Below are positions 15,912 to 25,504 of a DNA stretch of 64,000 nucleotides, one piece after another (positions within the stretch are counted from its first letter, which is position 1; every line of letters starts with the position of its first letter). A program made the position numbers and the translations under genes. The stretch is from Hymenobacter fodinae (GTDB lineage: Bacteria > Bacteroidota > Bacteroidia > Cytophagales > Hymenobacteraceae). The stretch lies in assembly GCF_004745825.1 (NCBI RefSeq), contig NZ_SRLA01000001.1:1364001-1428000 (forward strand). Reading direction: 5' to 3'. The notes beneath the pieces were generated by a model that had not been told where the DNA came from, did not search any database, and worked only from the letters and a program-made list of their open reading frames with translations.

Positions 15912-17084
15912 ATGCCCGATTCCTTTTCCAAACGTGTTACCCTGCTCGGTTCCACCGGCTCCATCGGTACCCAGGCCCTTGATGTAATCCGTAGCCAGCC
16001 TGGCAAATTCACCGTTACCGCGCTTTCGGCTCACTCCAACGCCGAACTGCTCATTCAACAAGCCCAGGAGTTTCGGCCCGCCGCCGTAGTTATCGGCGAC
16101 GACGCCAAGTATGCCACCGTCAAAGCCGCGCTGGCCTCGCAACCCGAAACTGAAGTGCTGGCCGGAGCCGCCGCCCTCGCCGACGTAGCCGGCCGCGACG
16201 ATGCCGACGTAGTACTGACCGCCATGGTAGGCTACGCGGGGTTGCTGCCTACAGTGCGCGCCATTCGGGCCGGCAAAACCATTGCCCTAGCCAATAAGGA
16301 AACTCTGGTGGTAGCAGGCCAGCTTATTACCGAACTGGTAAAGGATCACGGCGTAGGCCTGTATCCCGTCGACTCAGAGCACTCCGCCATTTTTCAGTGC
16401 TTGGTGGGGGAGGAGCAGAACCCCATTGAGAAGATCATCCTCACCGCCTCGGGTGGTCCGTTCCGGGGGCGCACCCGCGAGCAGCTGGCACAGGTAACTA
16501 AGGCTCAGGCGCTCAAACACCCCAACTGGGACATGGGCGCCAAAATCACCATCGACTCGGCTTCCCTCATGAACAAGGGCCTGGAGGTGATTGAAGCCAA
16601 GTGGCTCTTCGGCCTGCGCAACGACCAGATTGACGTAGTTGTTCACCCGCAAAGCATCATTCACTCCCTAGTACAGTTCGAGGATGGCTCCTTGAAAGCC
16701 CAGCTAGGCCTCCCCGACATGAAGCTACCCATTCAGTACGCCCTGGGCTACCCGCAGCGCCTAGCTAATACCTTCCCGCGGTTTTCCTTCCTCGATTATC
16801 CTCAGCTGACGTTTGAGCAGGCCGATACCAGCGCCTTCCGTAACCTCGCGCTGGCGTTCGAGGCCATGGGCCGCGCCGGCAATGCTCCTTGCATCCTGAA
16901 CGCGGCCAACGAAATTGCCGTGGCCGCCTTCCTGCGCGACGAAATCGGGTTCCTGCAAATGTCGGAGGTGGTAGAAACCAGCCTCGCCCGGGTTTCGTAC
17001 CTTGCCGCTCCGAGCCTGGATGACTACGTGGAAACCGACCGCGAAACGCGCCGAATTGCGCAGGAGCTGGTAGGCCACTCCTGA
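15912..17084 (+). CDS. dxr: 1-deoxy-D-xylulose-5-phosphate reductoisomerase
   Basis: Dxr converts DXP to MEP with NADPH, the second step of the MEP route to isoprenoids. The 390-aa protein has the NADPH loop LLGSTGSIGTQAL near the N-terminus, the metal and substrate segment PVDSEHSAIFQCL, the flexible loop LTASGGPFRG and the closing NKGLEVIEAKWLF. Length is standard. A consensus -7 element precedes it. The rseP start lies 136 bp downstream on the same strand, an association common in bacteria. The gene ends just after a TAGGCCACT motif copy. Confidence 0.97.
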   Translation: MPDSFSKRVTLLGSTGSIGTQALDVIRSQPGKFTVTALSAHSNAELLIQQAQEFRPAAVVIGDDAKYATVKAALASQPETEVLAGAAALADVAGRDDADVVLTAMVGYAGLLPTVRAIRAGKTIALANKETLVVAGQLITELVKDHGVGLYPVDSEHSAIFQCLVGEEQNPIEKIILTASGGPFRGRTREQLAQVTKAQALKHPNWDMGAKITIDSASLMNKGLEVIEAKWLFGLRNDQIDVVVHPQSIIHSLVQFEDGSLKAQLGLPDMKLPIQYALGYPQRLANTFPRFSFLDYPQLTFEQADTSAFRNLALAFEAMGRAGNAPCILNAANEIAVAAFLRDEIGFLQMSEVVETSLARVSYLAAPSLDDYVETDRETRRIAQELVGHS

Positions 17085-17219
17085 CACCCTGGCCGAAATG
17101 TTCCGCTTGGGGCACGTCGTTGCCTTTCGGTGCGTTGTTTGTGTAACCTGCCGTTTATGGTGCCCTGCCGAGCTTCTGCGAGGGCGCAACCTACTCATCA
17201 CCTCATTACTCTACTCTCT

Positions 17220-18566
17220 TTGGAAGGATTGATCATGGCCGGGCAGATGCTGCTGGGCCTTTCCATACTAGTTGGTCTGCACGAGTTCGGACACTTTGCG
17301 GCCGCCAAATATTTCAAGATCCGGGTCGACAAGTTTTACATCTTCTTCGACTTCCTGTTTCCGCTGCCGGGCGTGATGAACTTCGCCCTGTTCAAGAAGA
17401 AAATTGGCGAGACGGAGTACGGCCTCGGCTGGTTCCCGCTGGGTGGCTACGTGGCCATCCACGGCATGATCGACGAAACCCAGGACGCCGAAGCCCTGGC
17501 CGCCGAGCCGCAACCCAACGAGTTTCGGGCCAAGCCAGCCTGGCAGCGTCTCATCGTAATGCTGGGCGGCATCATCATGAACGTGATTACCGGCATCGTT
17601 ATCTTCTCGCTGCTCACGTTTAAGTATGGTGAGAGCTACCTGCCCGCCTCCGAAGTTCGCTACGGCATAGTACCGAATGAGCTAGGCAAGGAAATCGGCT
17701 TCCAGAACGGCGACAAAATTGTGAAAATCAACGGCCGCCCGTTCACGGAGTTCAACGACGTGTACAGCCCCGAAGTAGTGCTTGGCAACAACGCCTACTA
17801 CACCGTCGACCGCAGCGGGCAAATCGTGGATATCCCGGTGCCCAACAACTTCATGGACCGCCTCTCCGATGAAGGCCAAGCCGCGTTCGTGCTGCCCCTC
17901 GACCCCTTCGTGGTAGATGAAGTGGTGAGCAACAGCCCCGCCGCCAAAGCGGGCCTCCAGCCCAACGACCGTGTCATGCAGGTAGCCGGCCAGAAGATCC
18001 AGTTCTTCCCCGAGCTGCAGAAGGCTCTGAAAGATCACGCTGGCAAGCCCACGGTAGTGCAAGTAGAACGCGCCGGCCAGCCTGTAACGCTGACGGTGGA
18101 AGTAGACGACGACGGCAAAATCGGCTTCAAGCCTAAGTCCTTGCTCAACTACGCTACCCGCCAGTACGGCCTCGTAGAGTCTATACCGGTGGGTGCCAAG
18201 CAGGCGTTTGGCGTGGTAACCACCCAGATGAAGGCGTTCGGTAAAATCTTCAGCGGGCAGGCTTCCTTACGCAAGTCGCTGGGCGGCCCCATTGAAATTG
18301 CCCAGCAGTATGGCGGCAAGTGGGACTGGCTACGCTTCTGGACTCTTACCGGTATGCTGTCCATGGTGTTGGCCTTCATGAACCTGCTGCCCATTCCGGC
18401 TCTCGATGGCGGCCACGTAATCTTCCTGCTCTACGAAATGATTGCCGGCCGCAAGCCCTCGGATAAATTCCTGGAAGGCGCTCAGAAAGTGGGCATGGCT
18501 CTTATTCTGATGCTGATGGTTTTCGTGCTCGGCAACGGCCTGTTCAAAACTATTTTCCACTTCTAG
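17220..18566 (+). CDS. rseP: RIP metalloprotease RseP (site-2 protease)
   Basis: RseP cleaves transmembrane segments of anti-sigma factors and remnant signal peptides. The zinc site HEFGH lies in the first TM segment (about residues 21-25 from TTG). A PDZ domain follows (PAAKAGLQPNDRVMQVAG) and the LDG motif is in PIPALDGGHVIFLLYEM, giving the third zinc ligand. I prefer the TTG start at 17220 (MEGLIMAGQM), since homologues begin this way; an ATG at 17235 is the alternative. The frame stays open upstream to 17130, but that extension looks non-coding. The stop codon TAG lies inside a CTAGGCCACT motif. Confidence 0.95.
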   Translation: MEGLIMAGQMLLGLSILVGLHEFGHFAAAKYFKIRVDKFYIFFDFLFPLPGVMNFALFKKKIGETEYGLGWFPLGGYVAIHGMIDETQDAEALAAEPQPNEFRAKPAWQRLIVMLGGIIMNVITGIVIFSLLTFKYGESYLPASEVRYGIVPNELGKEIGFQNGDKIVKINGRPFTEFNDVYSPEVVLGNNAYYTVDRSGQIVDIPVPNNFMDRLSDEGQAAFVLPLDPFVVDEVVSNSPAAKAGLQPNDRVMQVAGQKIQFFPELQKALKDHAGKPTVVQVERAGQPVTLTVEVDDDGKIGFKPKSLLNYATRQYGLVESIPVGAKQAFGVVTTQMKAFGKIFSGQASLRKSLGGPIEIAQQYGGKWDWLRFWTLTGMLSMVLAFMNLLPIPALDGGHVIFLLYEMIAGRKPSDKFLEGAQKVGMALILMLMVFVLGNGLFKTIFHF

Positions 18567-18686
18567 GCCACTTCCCAACTAACCTAGCTCCGGACCTTCT
18601 TGCTCTGGCACGATAGTCGTTCTACTCGGAGCGGCCGTGACGGACGCAGGAAGGTCCGGTGCATTTTGTCAAGCCAGCATATTGTT

Positions 18687-19187
18687 ATGTCTCGTAGAAT
18701 TCTCTTGTTGCTCCCGGTAGCCTTGCTGTTGAGCTTGGCCGCTTGGGCGCACGCCTACCACGCCAGCATCATGGAGCTGCGTTATAACCCGCAGAAGCTG
18801 CAGTTGGAAATAGCCCTGAAAGTGTTCAGTGATGATTTTGAAAAAGCTTTGTCTGTAGGCCAGTCAGCTGGTATCAGCTTAGATAAGTCTCCAAAAGAGC
18901 AGGTGAATACGCTAGTGCTGCAGCTAGTACGGCGCTCCGTGGAGTTCAGCACTAAGCCCGGCGAAGTACTGCCCCTAACCTTGGTGGGTATCCAGCACGA
19001 ACACGATTCGCACTGGGTATACTTCACCGCTAAGCTGCCTAGGCCAGTCCAGAGCGTGTCAATGCGCCACAAGCTGCTGCTCGATGTGTTTCCGGATCAA
19101 ATGAACATTGTGAACCTGGAAGCCGCTGGGCAGAAGCAGAGTCTATTGTTCCGCAGTGGGCAGGAACAGCAACAGTTAAAATGGTAG
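18687..19187 (+). CDS. DUF6702 family exported protein
   Basis: The protein has 166 aa from the ATG at 18687. The N-terminus MSRRILLLLPVALLLSLAAW is a signal peptide. The mature part begins HAYHASIMELRYNPQKL and continues with VFSDDFEKAL, a pattern I associate with DUF6702 of Bacteroidota. It is a beta-rich periplasmic protein of unknown function. In many Bacteroidota it lies near peptidases; here it follows rseP by 120 bp. Its stop codon is the TAG of a TGGTAGGCCACTCTCA repeat that recurs inverted at the end of the convergent gene. Confidence 0.82.
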   Translation: MSRRILLLLPVALLLSLAAWAHAYHASIMELRYNPQKLQLEIALKVFSDDFEKALSVGQSAGISLDKSPKEQVNTLVLQLVRRSVEFSTKPGEVLPLTLVGIQHEHDSHWVYFTAKLPRPVQSVSMRHKLLLDVFPDQMNIVNLEAAGQKQSLLFRSGQEQQQLKW

Positions 19188-19352
19188 GCCACTCTCATCC
19201 CCCCTTGCGAGGACCTGCTTTCTGTATAAAGCGAGGTCATAAACAATTAAAAAGCCCTTACCAACACGCGGTGGTAAGGGCTTTTTAATTGTTTAGCTAC
19301 GAGGAGCGGTTTTGTGTTAACTCATCATAAGATGGGTGAGAGTGGCCTACCA
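19182..19352. repeat. Inverted 16-bp motif copies marking the ends of two convergent genes
   Basis: TGGTAGGCCACTCTCA (19182-19197) and its exact reverse complement (19337-19352) flank the shared terminator. Each copy contains the TAG stop codon of its gene: DUF6702 on plus, the PorE-like gene on minus. The same extended sequence (TGAGAGTGGCCTA) recurs at 47523. This is the clearest paired example of the window-wide motif. Confidence 0.85.
19241..19294. terminator. 23-bp perfect bidirectional terminator
   Basis: The arms 19241-19263 and 19272-19294 are exact reverse complements with an 8-nt loop. Each has a GC core flanked by A/T runs. It terminates DUF6702 (plus) and the PorE-like gene (minus). 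Confidence 0.92.
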
Positions 19353-21359
19353 GCCACTACCTGCTCCTGTGTCTTTCTTGCTGCCTGCCTCGCCTTCAGG
19401 CTTAATCAGGCGGAACTCTACGCGGCGGTTGGTGCGGGCGTCTTCGGCGGTGGCTTCTTCCTTCAGCGGCTGGGTGCTGCCGTACCCCATGCTTTCAATA
19501 CGGTTGGGCTTGAGCTTGCCCTTCTGCTCAATGTATTTTCGGATGGCCTCGGCCCGATCCTGCGAGAGTGTCATATTAAAATCAGGGTCACCCTTAGAAT
19601 CGGTATGGCCCGAAATGCTGAGCCGGAACGTCGGGTGGTCGACCATGAACACGGCAATGCGGTCTAGGATAGGCTGCATACTGGTTCGGATAGTGGCCTT
19701 GTCCTGATCAAACTCAATGTTTTTGAAGACAAGTGGAATCCGGTAGTCGATGGAGTTAGTCATCAGCTTCATCACCGTATCACCCTGGAGCGCGAAGCTT
19801 TTTTCCACGCTAAAGAAGTCGGGGCTCTGAATCAGCATCACGTAATGAGAGCCCTCAATCAGGTCAAAATCAAAGGAGCCGTCGTCGCGTAGGTATTTGC
19901 TGGCTACCTCAATGCCGTTGTCGGTGTCGATGATGCTGACAATACCGTTGAGCGGTTTACTACTTACCGAGTCGATTAGGGAGCCTTCTACGTGAGTAGT
20001 AGCCAATGGCTGCGCTTCCATCGGCAGCGGGAATGAAAAGAGGTCGAGGTTCTTCATGTCCTTCTCCTCCGAGCGGGCGTAGTACAGGCTCTTTGAGTCG
20101 GCATCGATGGTGAAATAATACTCCGACCCTTTACCGTTTACCAGTGGCCCAATGTTAATTGGTTCTTGCCAGCGGCCACGCACGCGGTACGTCTTATAAA
20201 TGTCGAAGTCGCCAAAATTTAGGAGCTGCCCCCGTGAGGAGAAGTACAGAACGTGGTACAGCGGGTGATAAAATGGGCTCACTTCACTTTCGCGGGTGTT
20301 TACCGTCGGGCCCATGTTGAGAGCCCGGCTCCACTGCCCGTTCTTTTGCTTCACGGTGTACCAGATATCCGAGAGGCCAAAGCCCCCCAAGCGGTCCGAG
20401 GCAAAATAGAGCGTGTCCTCGCCCGGCGAAAGCGTGGGCTGCGAGTCCCAGGCAGTAGAGTTAACCGTAGCGCCCAGGCTTTTTGGCACCGACCACTGCC
20501 CATCCTTGAAGGTGGATACGTACAGGTCGCAGTTGCCGTGGCAAGTGGGGCACTCGCAGCGCGCGAAGTACAGCGTCTTACCATCCTTACTGATGCAGGC
20601 CGATCCCTCATTGTAAGGGGAATTGATGGGCTTGGGCAGGGGCTCCGCTTCTGTCCAGACGCCATTCTCAAACCGGGCGGTATATAAATCCTCATCCACC
20701 ACGTTGTTGATGCCTCGGAGCTTGCGTTTAGAGGTAAAAATCAACTGGTCGGCGTCGGCACTTAACGTAGGGCCGTAGTCCTCTGACAGGGAGTTGATGA
20801 CCTCCCCCATCGAAGTGTACACGCCTTTGGGGGGGCGAAACGTTGCGATATTCTTACGGTACTCTACAATGTCGTAGTACGTTTTCAGGGGCACGTACAA
20901 GTCGGCATCCTTGCGCTCCAACGAGTCATAGTAGAGTTGCACCTTCTTGAGATCTTGGCGGCGGTGTTTTAGGGCCAAGCTATAGTATACCTTTGCTCGG
21001 CTATCGTTGCCAGCTTTATCCCAGAGCTGGCCCAGGCGCCAGAGCATGGTGGTGTTCTTGTAAAAGTTCTCGATGCCGAACTGGCCTACGTATGCATCCA
21101 GCAAGTTGCGGGCAGCCGTCCAGTTCTTACGCTTTTCCGCTTTTTCAATGGCCCGCAATGCCTTCTTATCCTCAAAATAGGCAAGCCGGTTTACGTTAGG
21201 AAAATCAGGGGTGGCATCTGGCCGTAGGCGCATTCGTTGCACTACCTTGCCCGAGAGCTTCCGTTGAGAATTGGGTAGGCCACCTTTTTGCTGCGCCCAG
21301 GTCATAACTGGGAAAAACACCAACAAGCAGGATAGAAGCAGACGGAAAAAGGTAAGCAT
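19347..21359 (-). CDS. PorE-like OmpA/PD40 outer-membrane lipid-free protein (type IX secretion)
   Basis: The protein has 670 aa from MLTFFRLLLSCLLVFF, a signal peptide cleaved after TWA. Domains in order: TPR-like helices (about 40-130; AIEKAEKRKNWTAARNLL), a PD40/WD40-like propeller (about 180-420; PTLSADADQLIFTSKR, SKDGKTLYFAR, PTLSPGEDTLYFASD), a carboxypeptidase-regulatory-like domain (EGSLIDSVSSKPLNGIV) and a C-terminal OmpA peptidoglycan-binding domain (SISGHTDSKGDPDFN, LSQDRAEAIRKYI). Both order and length match Porphyromonas gingivalis PorE, a type IX secretion protein that contacts peptidoglycan. PorQ lies 3 kb away. Bacteroidota carry many OmpA-PD40 paralogues, so the PorE identity is probable, not proven. 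Confidence 0.88.
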   Translation of the reverse strand: MLTFFRLLLSCLLVFFPVMTWAQQKGGLPNSQRKLSGKVVQRMRLRPDATPDFPNVNRLAYFEDKKALRAIEKAEKRKNWTAARNLLDAYVGQFGIENFYKNTTMLWRLGQLWDKAGNDSRAKVYYSLALKHRRQDLKKVQLYYDSLERKDADLYVPLKTYYDIVEYRKNIATFRPPKGVYTSMGEVINSLSEDYGPTLSADADQLIFTSKRKLRGINNVVDEDLYTARFENGVWTEAEPLPKPINSPYNEGSACISKDGKTLYFARCECPTCHGNCDLYVSTFKDGQWSVPKSLGATVNSTAWDSQPTLSPGEDTLYFASDRLGGFGLSDIWYTVKQKNGQWSRALNMGPTVNTRESEVSPFYHPLYHVLYFSSRGQLLNFGDFDIYKTYRVRGRWQEPINIGPLVNGKGSEYYFTIDADSKSLYYARSEEKDMKNLDLFSFPLPMEAQPLATTHVEGSLIDSVSSKPLNGIVSIIDTDNGIEVASKYLRDDGSFDFDLIEGSHYVMLIQSPDFFSVEKSFALQGDTVMKLMTNSIDYRIPLVFKNIEFDQDKATIRTSMQPILDRIAVFMVDHPTFRLSISGHTDSKGDPDFNMTLSQDRAEAIRKYIEQKGKLKPNRIESMGYGSTQPLKEEATAEDARTNRRVEFRLIKPEGEAGSKKDTGAGSGW

Positions 21360-21639
21360 AAAAATATAAGCACAAGAGCGGTGGGAGACCAGCGCAAAGA
21401 AGACCAAAAATAGGAATTTTTCGATGCATCTAGCGGTTGTTTTGTATATACTAACCTGACGATTCTGTCTGGAGAAAGATGCCGGGTTGGCGGCATTTAT
21501 CCCTTACATGCCCAAGCAAGAGCATGGCATGGCACTTGCCGAATACTTACCTTCGAAAGAATATCTTGCTTGGGGTAAGGGTGCCGGCCTCTTCGGCTGT
21601 CATTATGGCACTTTATTTCCCTTTCCGCTCTCCCTGCTC

Positions 21640-24141
21640 ATGAATCAATCTGATCCGAAAACGCCGCTTTCTACCCTTTTGCTGATGAGTGATGATCCTG
21701 CTGAAGTGGTTTCTATTGTGGCTACTGACCCAGATCAGCCCTTAAGCCCGGAGGAGTCTCCGGCTCTTCTGCCCTTACTGCCTGTTCGCAACACGGTGCT
21801 ATTTCCGGGCGTGGTATTGCCCGTCACGGTCACCCGCAAAAAAAGCATCCGGCTGGTACGCAAAGCCTACCGGGGCAATAAGATTGTGGGAGTAGTAGCC
21901 CAGAAAAATGTACAGAGCGACGACCCTGGCCTGACCGACCTCTACCAGGTGGGTACTATGGCAAAAATTCTGAAGTTGCTGGTACTGCCAGATGGTAACA
22001 CCACCATCATAATTCAGGGCCAGTCGCGCTTCAAAATTGAGGAGGAAACGCAAAGCACGCCGTATCTCACGGCGCGGGTAAGCTACGCCGCCGAAACTTT
22101 CCCGAACAAGAACTCCAAAGAAGTAAAAGCTTTAGTGTCGTCGCTGAAAGATGCGGCGGCTAAAATGCTCAAGCTTAACCCCGAGATTCCTCAGGAGGCG
22201 CAGCTGGCTCTGGAAAACATTGAGTCGCCTTCTTTCCTGACCCATTTCCTTTCCTCTAATATCAACGTGGAGGTGGGCATGAAGCAGAAGCTGCTCGAAA
22301 TCAACGACGGCGTGGAGCGCGGCACTCAGTTGCTGGAGCTGATGATGCGTGAAATTCAACTTCTGGAAATCAAGCGTGAAATCCAGACGAAGGTGCACAC
22401 CGACATCGACCAGCAGCAGCGTGACTACTTCCTGCGTCAGCAAATTAAAGTGCTGCAGGATGAATTGGGGTTTGATGGGCCAGACCAGGAAATTGAGAAG
22501 CTACGCCTCCGGGCCAAAGCCAAAAAGTGGCCTGAAACTGTTGGTAAGCACTTCGAAAAAGAACTTGACAAGCTAGGCCGTATCAACCCGCAGGCTGCCG
22601 AGTACCCCGTAAGCCTGAACTACGTGGAGTTCTTGCTGGATTTGCCCTGGGCGGAGTATACCAAGGATAACTTCAACCTGAAGCGTACCAAGAAGATTCT
22701 GGATGATGACCACTATGGCCTAGAGAAGGTTAAGGAGCGCATCATCGAGTATCTGGCAGTGCTCAAGCTAAAGCAGGACATGAAGGCCCCCATTTTGTGC
22801 CTATATGGCCCGCCCGGCGTGGGTAAAACCAGCTTGGGCCGCTCCGTGGCCAAAGCGCTGGGCCGTAAGTACGTGCGGATGAGCTTAGGGGGCGTGCGTG
22901 ATGAAGCCGAAATCAGGGGCCACCGCAAAACCTACGTGGGAGCCATGCCCGGCCGCATCATTTCTCAGATCAAGAAGGCGGGCGCCTCCAACCCCGTTAT
23001 CGTGCTCGATGAAATCGACAAGATCAACTCCGATTTCCGGGGCGATCCATCGTCGGCTCTGCTGGAAGTGCTAGACCCAGAGCAGAACTCCACCTTCACC
23101 GATAACTACCTGGAGGTAGAGTACGACCTGTCCAAGGTGCTATTCATTGCTACCGCCAACTCACTGGAGACCATTCAGCCCGCCTTGCGCGACCGAATGG
23201 AAATCATTGATCTGACGGGCTACACCCTGGAGGAAAAAACCCAGATTGCCAAAAAGCACCTGTGGCCTAAGTTGCTTCAGGAGCATGGCCTAGGCCCTAA
23301 GGATGCTGCTATTACTAACGGTGCCCTGCAGCGGGTAATCGACGATTATACCCGGGAGTCGGGGGTGCGAAGCCTAGAGCGCAAGCTGGGTGGTGTGGTG
23401 CGAAACTTGGCCAAGAGCAAAGCCATGAAGGAGGACTACCCGGCCACTTTGGAGCCTAAAGATGTGTCGCGTATCCTCGGTGCCGCCATCTTCGACCGGG
23501 ACTTATACCAAGACAATGAAACCGCCGGCGTTGTAACAGGCCTAGCTTGGACTTCAGTTGGGGGCGACATCCTCTTTATTGAAAGCCTGCTGAGCCGTGG
23601 GCGGGGCAAGCTTACGTTGTCCGGTCAGCTTGGCGACGTGATGAAGGAATCAGCCGTTACGGCCCTTTCATATTTGCGCAGCCGTGCCGAGGAGCTGGAC
23701 ATCGATTATCGCCTTTTCGATCAGTACGACCTGCACATCCACTTCCCGGAGGGCGCCGTGCCCAAGGATGGGCCTAGCGCCGGTATTGCTATTTTCACCA
23801 GCATTGCCTCGGTATTTACCCAGCGTAAAATCCGGAGCCATTTGGCCATGACGGGTGAAATAACCTTGCGGGGTAAAGTGCTGCCCGTAGGTGGTATCAA
23901 GGAGAAAATACTGGCAGCCAAGCGAGCTGGTATTAAGGACATCATCCTGTGCCATAAGAACCGCAAAGACATCAACGAAATCCCGGCCGATTACCTCAAG
24001 GACCTCACCATTCACTACGCCGATCGGGTGGATGATGTGCTGCAGGTAGCTCTGCTTCAGGAGAAGGTGGCTCACCCCATGAAACTAGTAGTGCGGGATG
24101 AGCCCGTAGCCGTAGTTGGGCCTAGTGTAGAAGTTAATTAG
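21640..24141 (+). CDS. lon: ATP-dependent protease Lon (endopeptidase La)
   Basis: Lon degrades misfolded and regulatory proteins. The 833-aa protein has an N-terminal LON substrate domain (LLPLLPVRNTVLFPGVVLPV), an AAA+ module with Walker A GPPGVGKTS (about 390) and Walker B VIVLDEIDK, and a protease domain with catalytic Ser713 in PKDGPSAG and Lys756 in GGIKEKILAAKRAG. I start at MNQSDPKTPL because the longer frame back to 21487 shows no family similarity. The PorE-like gene diverges from it with a 280-bp gap that should hold both promoters. A strong terminator follows. Confidence 0.97.
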   Translation: MNQSDPKTPLSTLLLMSDDPAEVVSIVATDPDQPLSPEESPALLPLLPVRNTVLFPGVVLPVTVTRKKSIRLVRKAYRGNKIVGVVAQKNVQSDDPGLTDLYQVGTMAKILKLLVLPDGNTTIIIQGQSRFKIEEETQSTPYLTARVSYAAETFPNKNSKEVKALVSSLKDAAAKMLKLNPEIPQEAQLALENIESPSFLTHFLSSNINVEVGMKQKLLEINDGVERGTQLLELMMREIQLLEIKREIQTKVHTDIDQQQRDYFLRQQIKVLQDELGFDGPDQEIEKLRLRAKAKKWPETVGKHFEKELDKLGRINPQAAEYPVSLNYVEFLLDLPWAEYTKDNFNLKRTKKILDDDHYGLEKVKERIIEYLAVLKLKQDMKAPILCLYGPPGVGKTSLGRSVAKALGRKYVRMSLGGVRDEAEIRGHRKTYVGAMPGRIISQIKKAGASNPVIVLDEIDKINSDFRGDPSSALLEVLDPEQNSTFTDNYLEVEYDLSKVLFIATANSLETIQPALRDRMEIIDLTGYTLEEKTQIAKKHLWPKLLQEHGLGPKDAAITNGALQRVIDDYTRESGVRSLERKLGGVVRNLAKSKAMKEDYPATLEPKDVSRILGAAIFDRDLYQDNETAGVVTGLAWTSVGGDILFIESLLSRGRGKLTLSGQLGDVMKESAVTALSYLRSRAEELDIDYRLFDQYDLHIHFPEGAVPKDGPSAGIAIFTSIASVFTQRKIRSHLAMTGEITLRGKVLPVGGIKEKILAAKRAGIKDIILCHKNRKDINEIPADYLKDLTIHYADRVDDVLQVALLQEKVAHPMKLVVRDEPVAVVGPSVEVN

Positions 24142-24162
24142 TCATCTATTATCAGGAATGGG

Positions 24163-24206
24163 AGCGAGGGAGCTGTATTTGCCGCAGGCTATACAGCTCC
24201 CTCGCT
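24163..24206 (+). terminator. Intrinsic terminator after lon
   Basis: The 16-bp arms AGCGAGGGAGCTGTAT and ATACAGCTCCCTCGCT close on a 12-nt loop and are followed by CTTTCCGTTTT, 21 bp past the lon stop. Confidence 0.88.
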
Positions 24207-24340
24207 CTTTCCGTTTTCTTGCCAGGCAGAAAGTTTTTGCTCATGTCCTCGGCTAGGCCACTACTTTCGTGCTGCTGCGCAATAAAATGTGGGCTACAGC
24301 GTGCTATGCCGGTCATCGGGTTTCCCTGTATCTTGGAGCA

Positions 24341-25399
24341 ATGATTAAACTGCTACGCCATCCAGTCGCCGCACTTACCTGCATTGGAATACTAGGCGCT
24401 GCTAGGCCTGTTGTTGCCCAAATTGGAGGCCAGCAGGCATTTTCGTTTCTCAACTTACCCGCCAGTGCTAAGCTAGCCGGCCTAGGCGGAGTTAATGTAT
24501 CGTCGCGGGATGCCGATGGTACTATGCTTTACGGCAACCCCGCCCTCTTACACGCCGATATGGATGGCCGACTAGCCTTGGGCTACGTTGATTATCTGGC
24601 CGACATCAAGCAGAGCACAGCCGTGTATGTGTTCAATACACAGCGCGCTGGTCGTTTTGGAGTGGGGCTAACCTACCTAAACTACGGTAAGTTTGAACAG
24701 GTAGATGCCGCCGGTAATAGCCTAGGTGATTTTTCGGTCAATGAATACGCCCTAAGCGCTTCTGACTCCTACACCAGTGGCAGCTTCACGTTAGCTGGTA
24801 CCCTCAAGCTCGCCATATCGGGTATTAGCGGCAACCACTCGGTAGCGACGTTGGCGGATGTAGGTGGCCTATTCAAGCACCCCACTAAAGACTTTACAGT
24901 TGGCTTGGTGGTGCGCAACGCTGGTTATCAACTAAAGCCCTACGAAGGGGCCAGCCGGGAGCCTATGCCGCTTGATGTGCAGTTGGGCACTTCTATCAAG
25001 CCCGAACATCTGCCTTTCCGCTTTTCCGTCTCTGCCCACCACCTACAGCAACTCGATATTGTCTACCTCGACCCGAACCAGCGCGGACAGTTAGATGAGT
25101 TCGGAAATGAGATTAAGCCTAAAAAGACCCTGGGCGACAAAATTGCCCGGCACTTTGTAGTAGGAGGGGAGTTGCTGCTTAGTAAGAACTTTAACTTGCG
25201 CGTTGGCTATAACCATTTGCAACGCCGCGAGCTACGTCTGGAAAATACCTCGGGCGGGGCGGGCTTTTCATTTGGGGCCATGCTACGCATCAGCGAGTTC
25301 CAACTCGATTACACCCACGCGGGCTACCACGCCTCGGGCGCCGCTAATTATTTTACGGTTGCTCGAAATGTTAATTCCTTGTTTAAGAAGAAAGAGTAG
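24341..25399 (+). CDS. porQ: Type IX secretion system protein PorQ
   Basis: The protein has 352 aa from MIKLLRHPVAA, with a signal peptide ending VVAQ. The mature N-terminus (IGGQQAFSFLNLPASAKLAGLGGVNVS) is the family hallmark of PorQ/PorV-like outer-membrane barrels. Repeated amphipathic strands follow (FGVGLTYLNYGKF, NLRVGYNHLQRRELRLEN). In P. gingivalis PorQ interacts with the PorU-PorV-PorZ complex that attaches T9SS cargo to the cell surface. The upstream frame to 24269 is rejected because it lacks the signal peptide. A TAGGCC motif copy lies inside the signal sequence. Confidence 0.88.
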   Translation: MIKLLRHPVAALTCIGILGAARPVVAQIGGQQAFSFLNLPASAKLAGLGGVNVSSRDADGTMLYGNPALLHADMDGRLALGYVDYLADIKQSTAVYVFNTQRAGRFGVGLTYLNYGKFEQVDAAGNSLGDFSVNEYALSASDSYTSGSFTLAGTLKLAISGISGNHSVATLADVGGLFKHPTKDFTVGLVVRNAGYQLKPYEGASREPMPLDVQLGTSIKPEHLPFRFSVSAHHLQQLDIVYLDPNQRGQLDEFGNEIKPKKTLGDKIARHFVVGGELLLSKNFNLRVGYNHLQRRELRLENTSGGAGFSFGAMLRISEFQLDYTHAGYHASGAANYFTVARNVNSLFKKKE

Positions 25400-25504
25400 C
25401 TCTTGGCGCCGGTACAGAAGAATGCGTGCTGCAAGCTCCAGCAAAACCTTTCCTCGTGATTCCGGCTATACTCCGGCACCTGTTCCTGTTTACCCGTTCA
25501 CCCT

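Noticed and set aside
21487..21639. 51-codon N-terminal extension of Lon
   Set aside because: No Lon homologue I know has such a sequence, and it fills the divergent promoter region.
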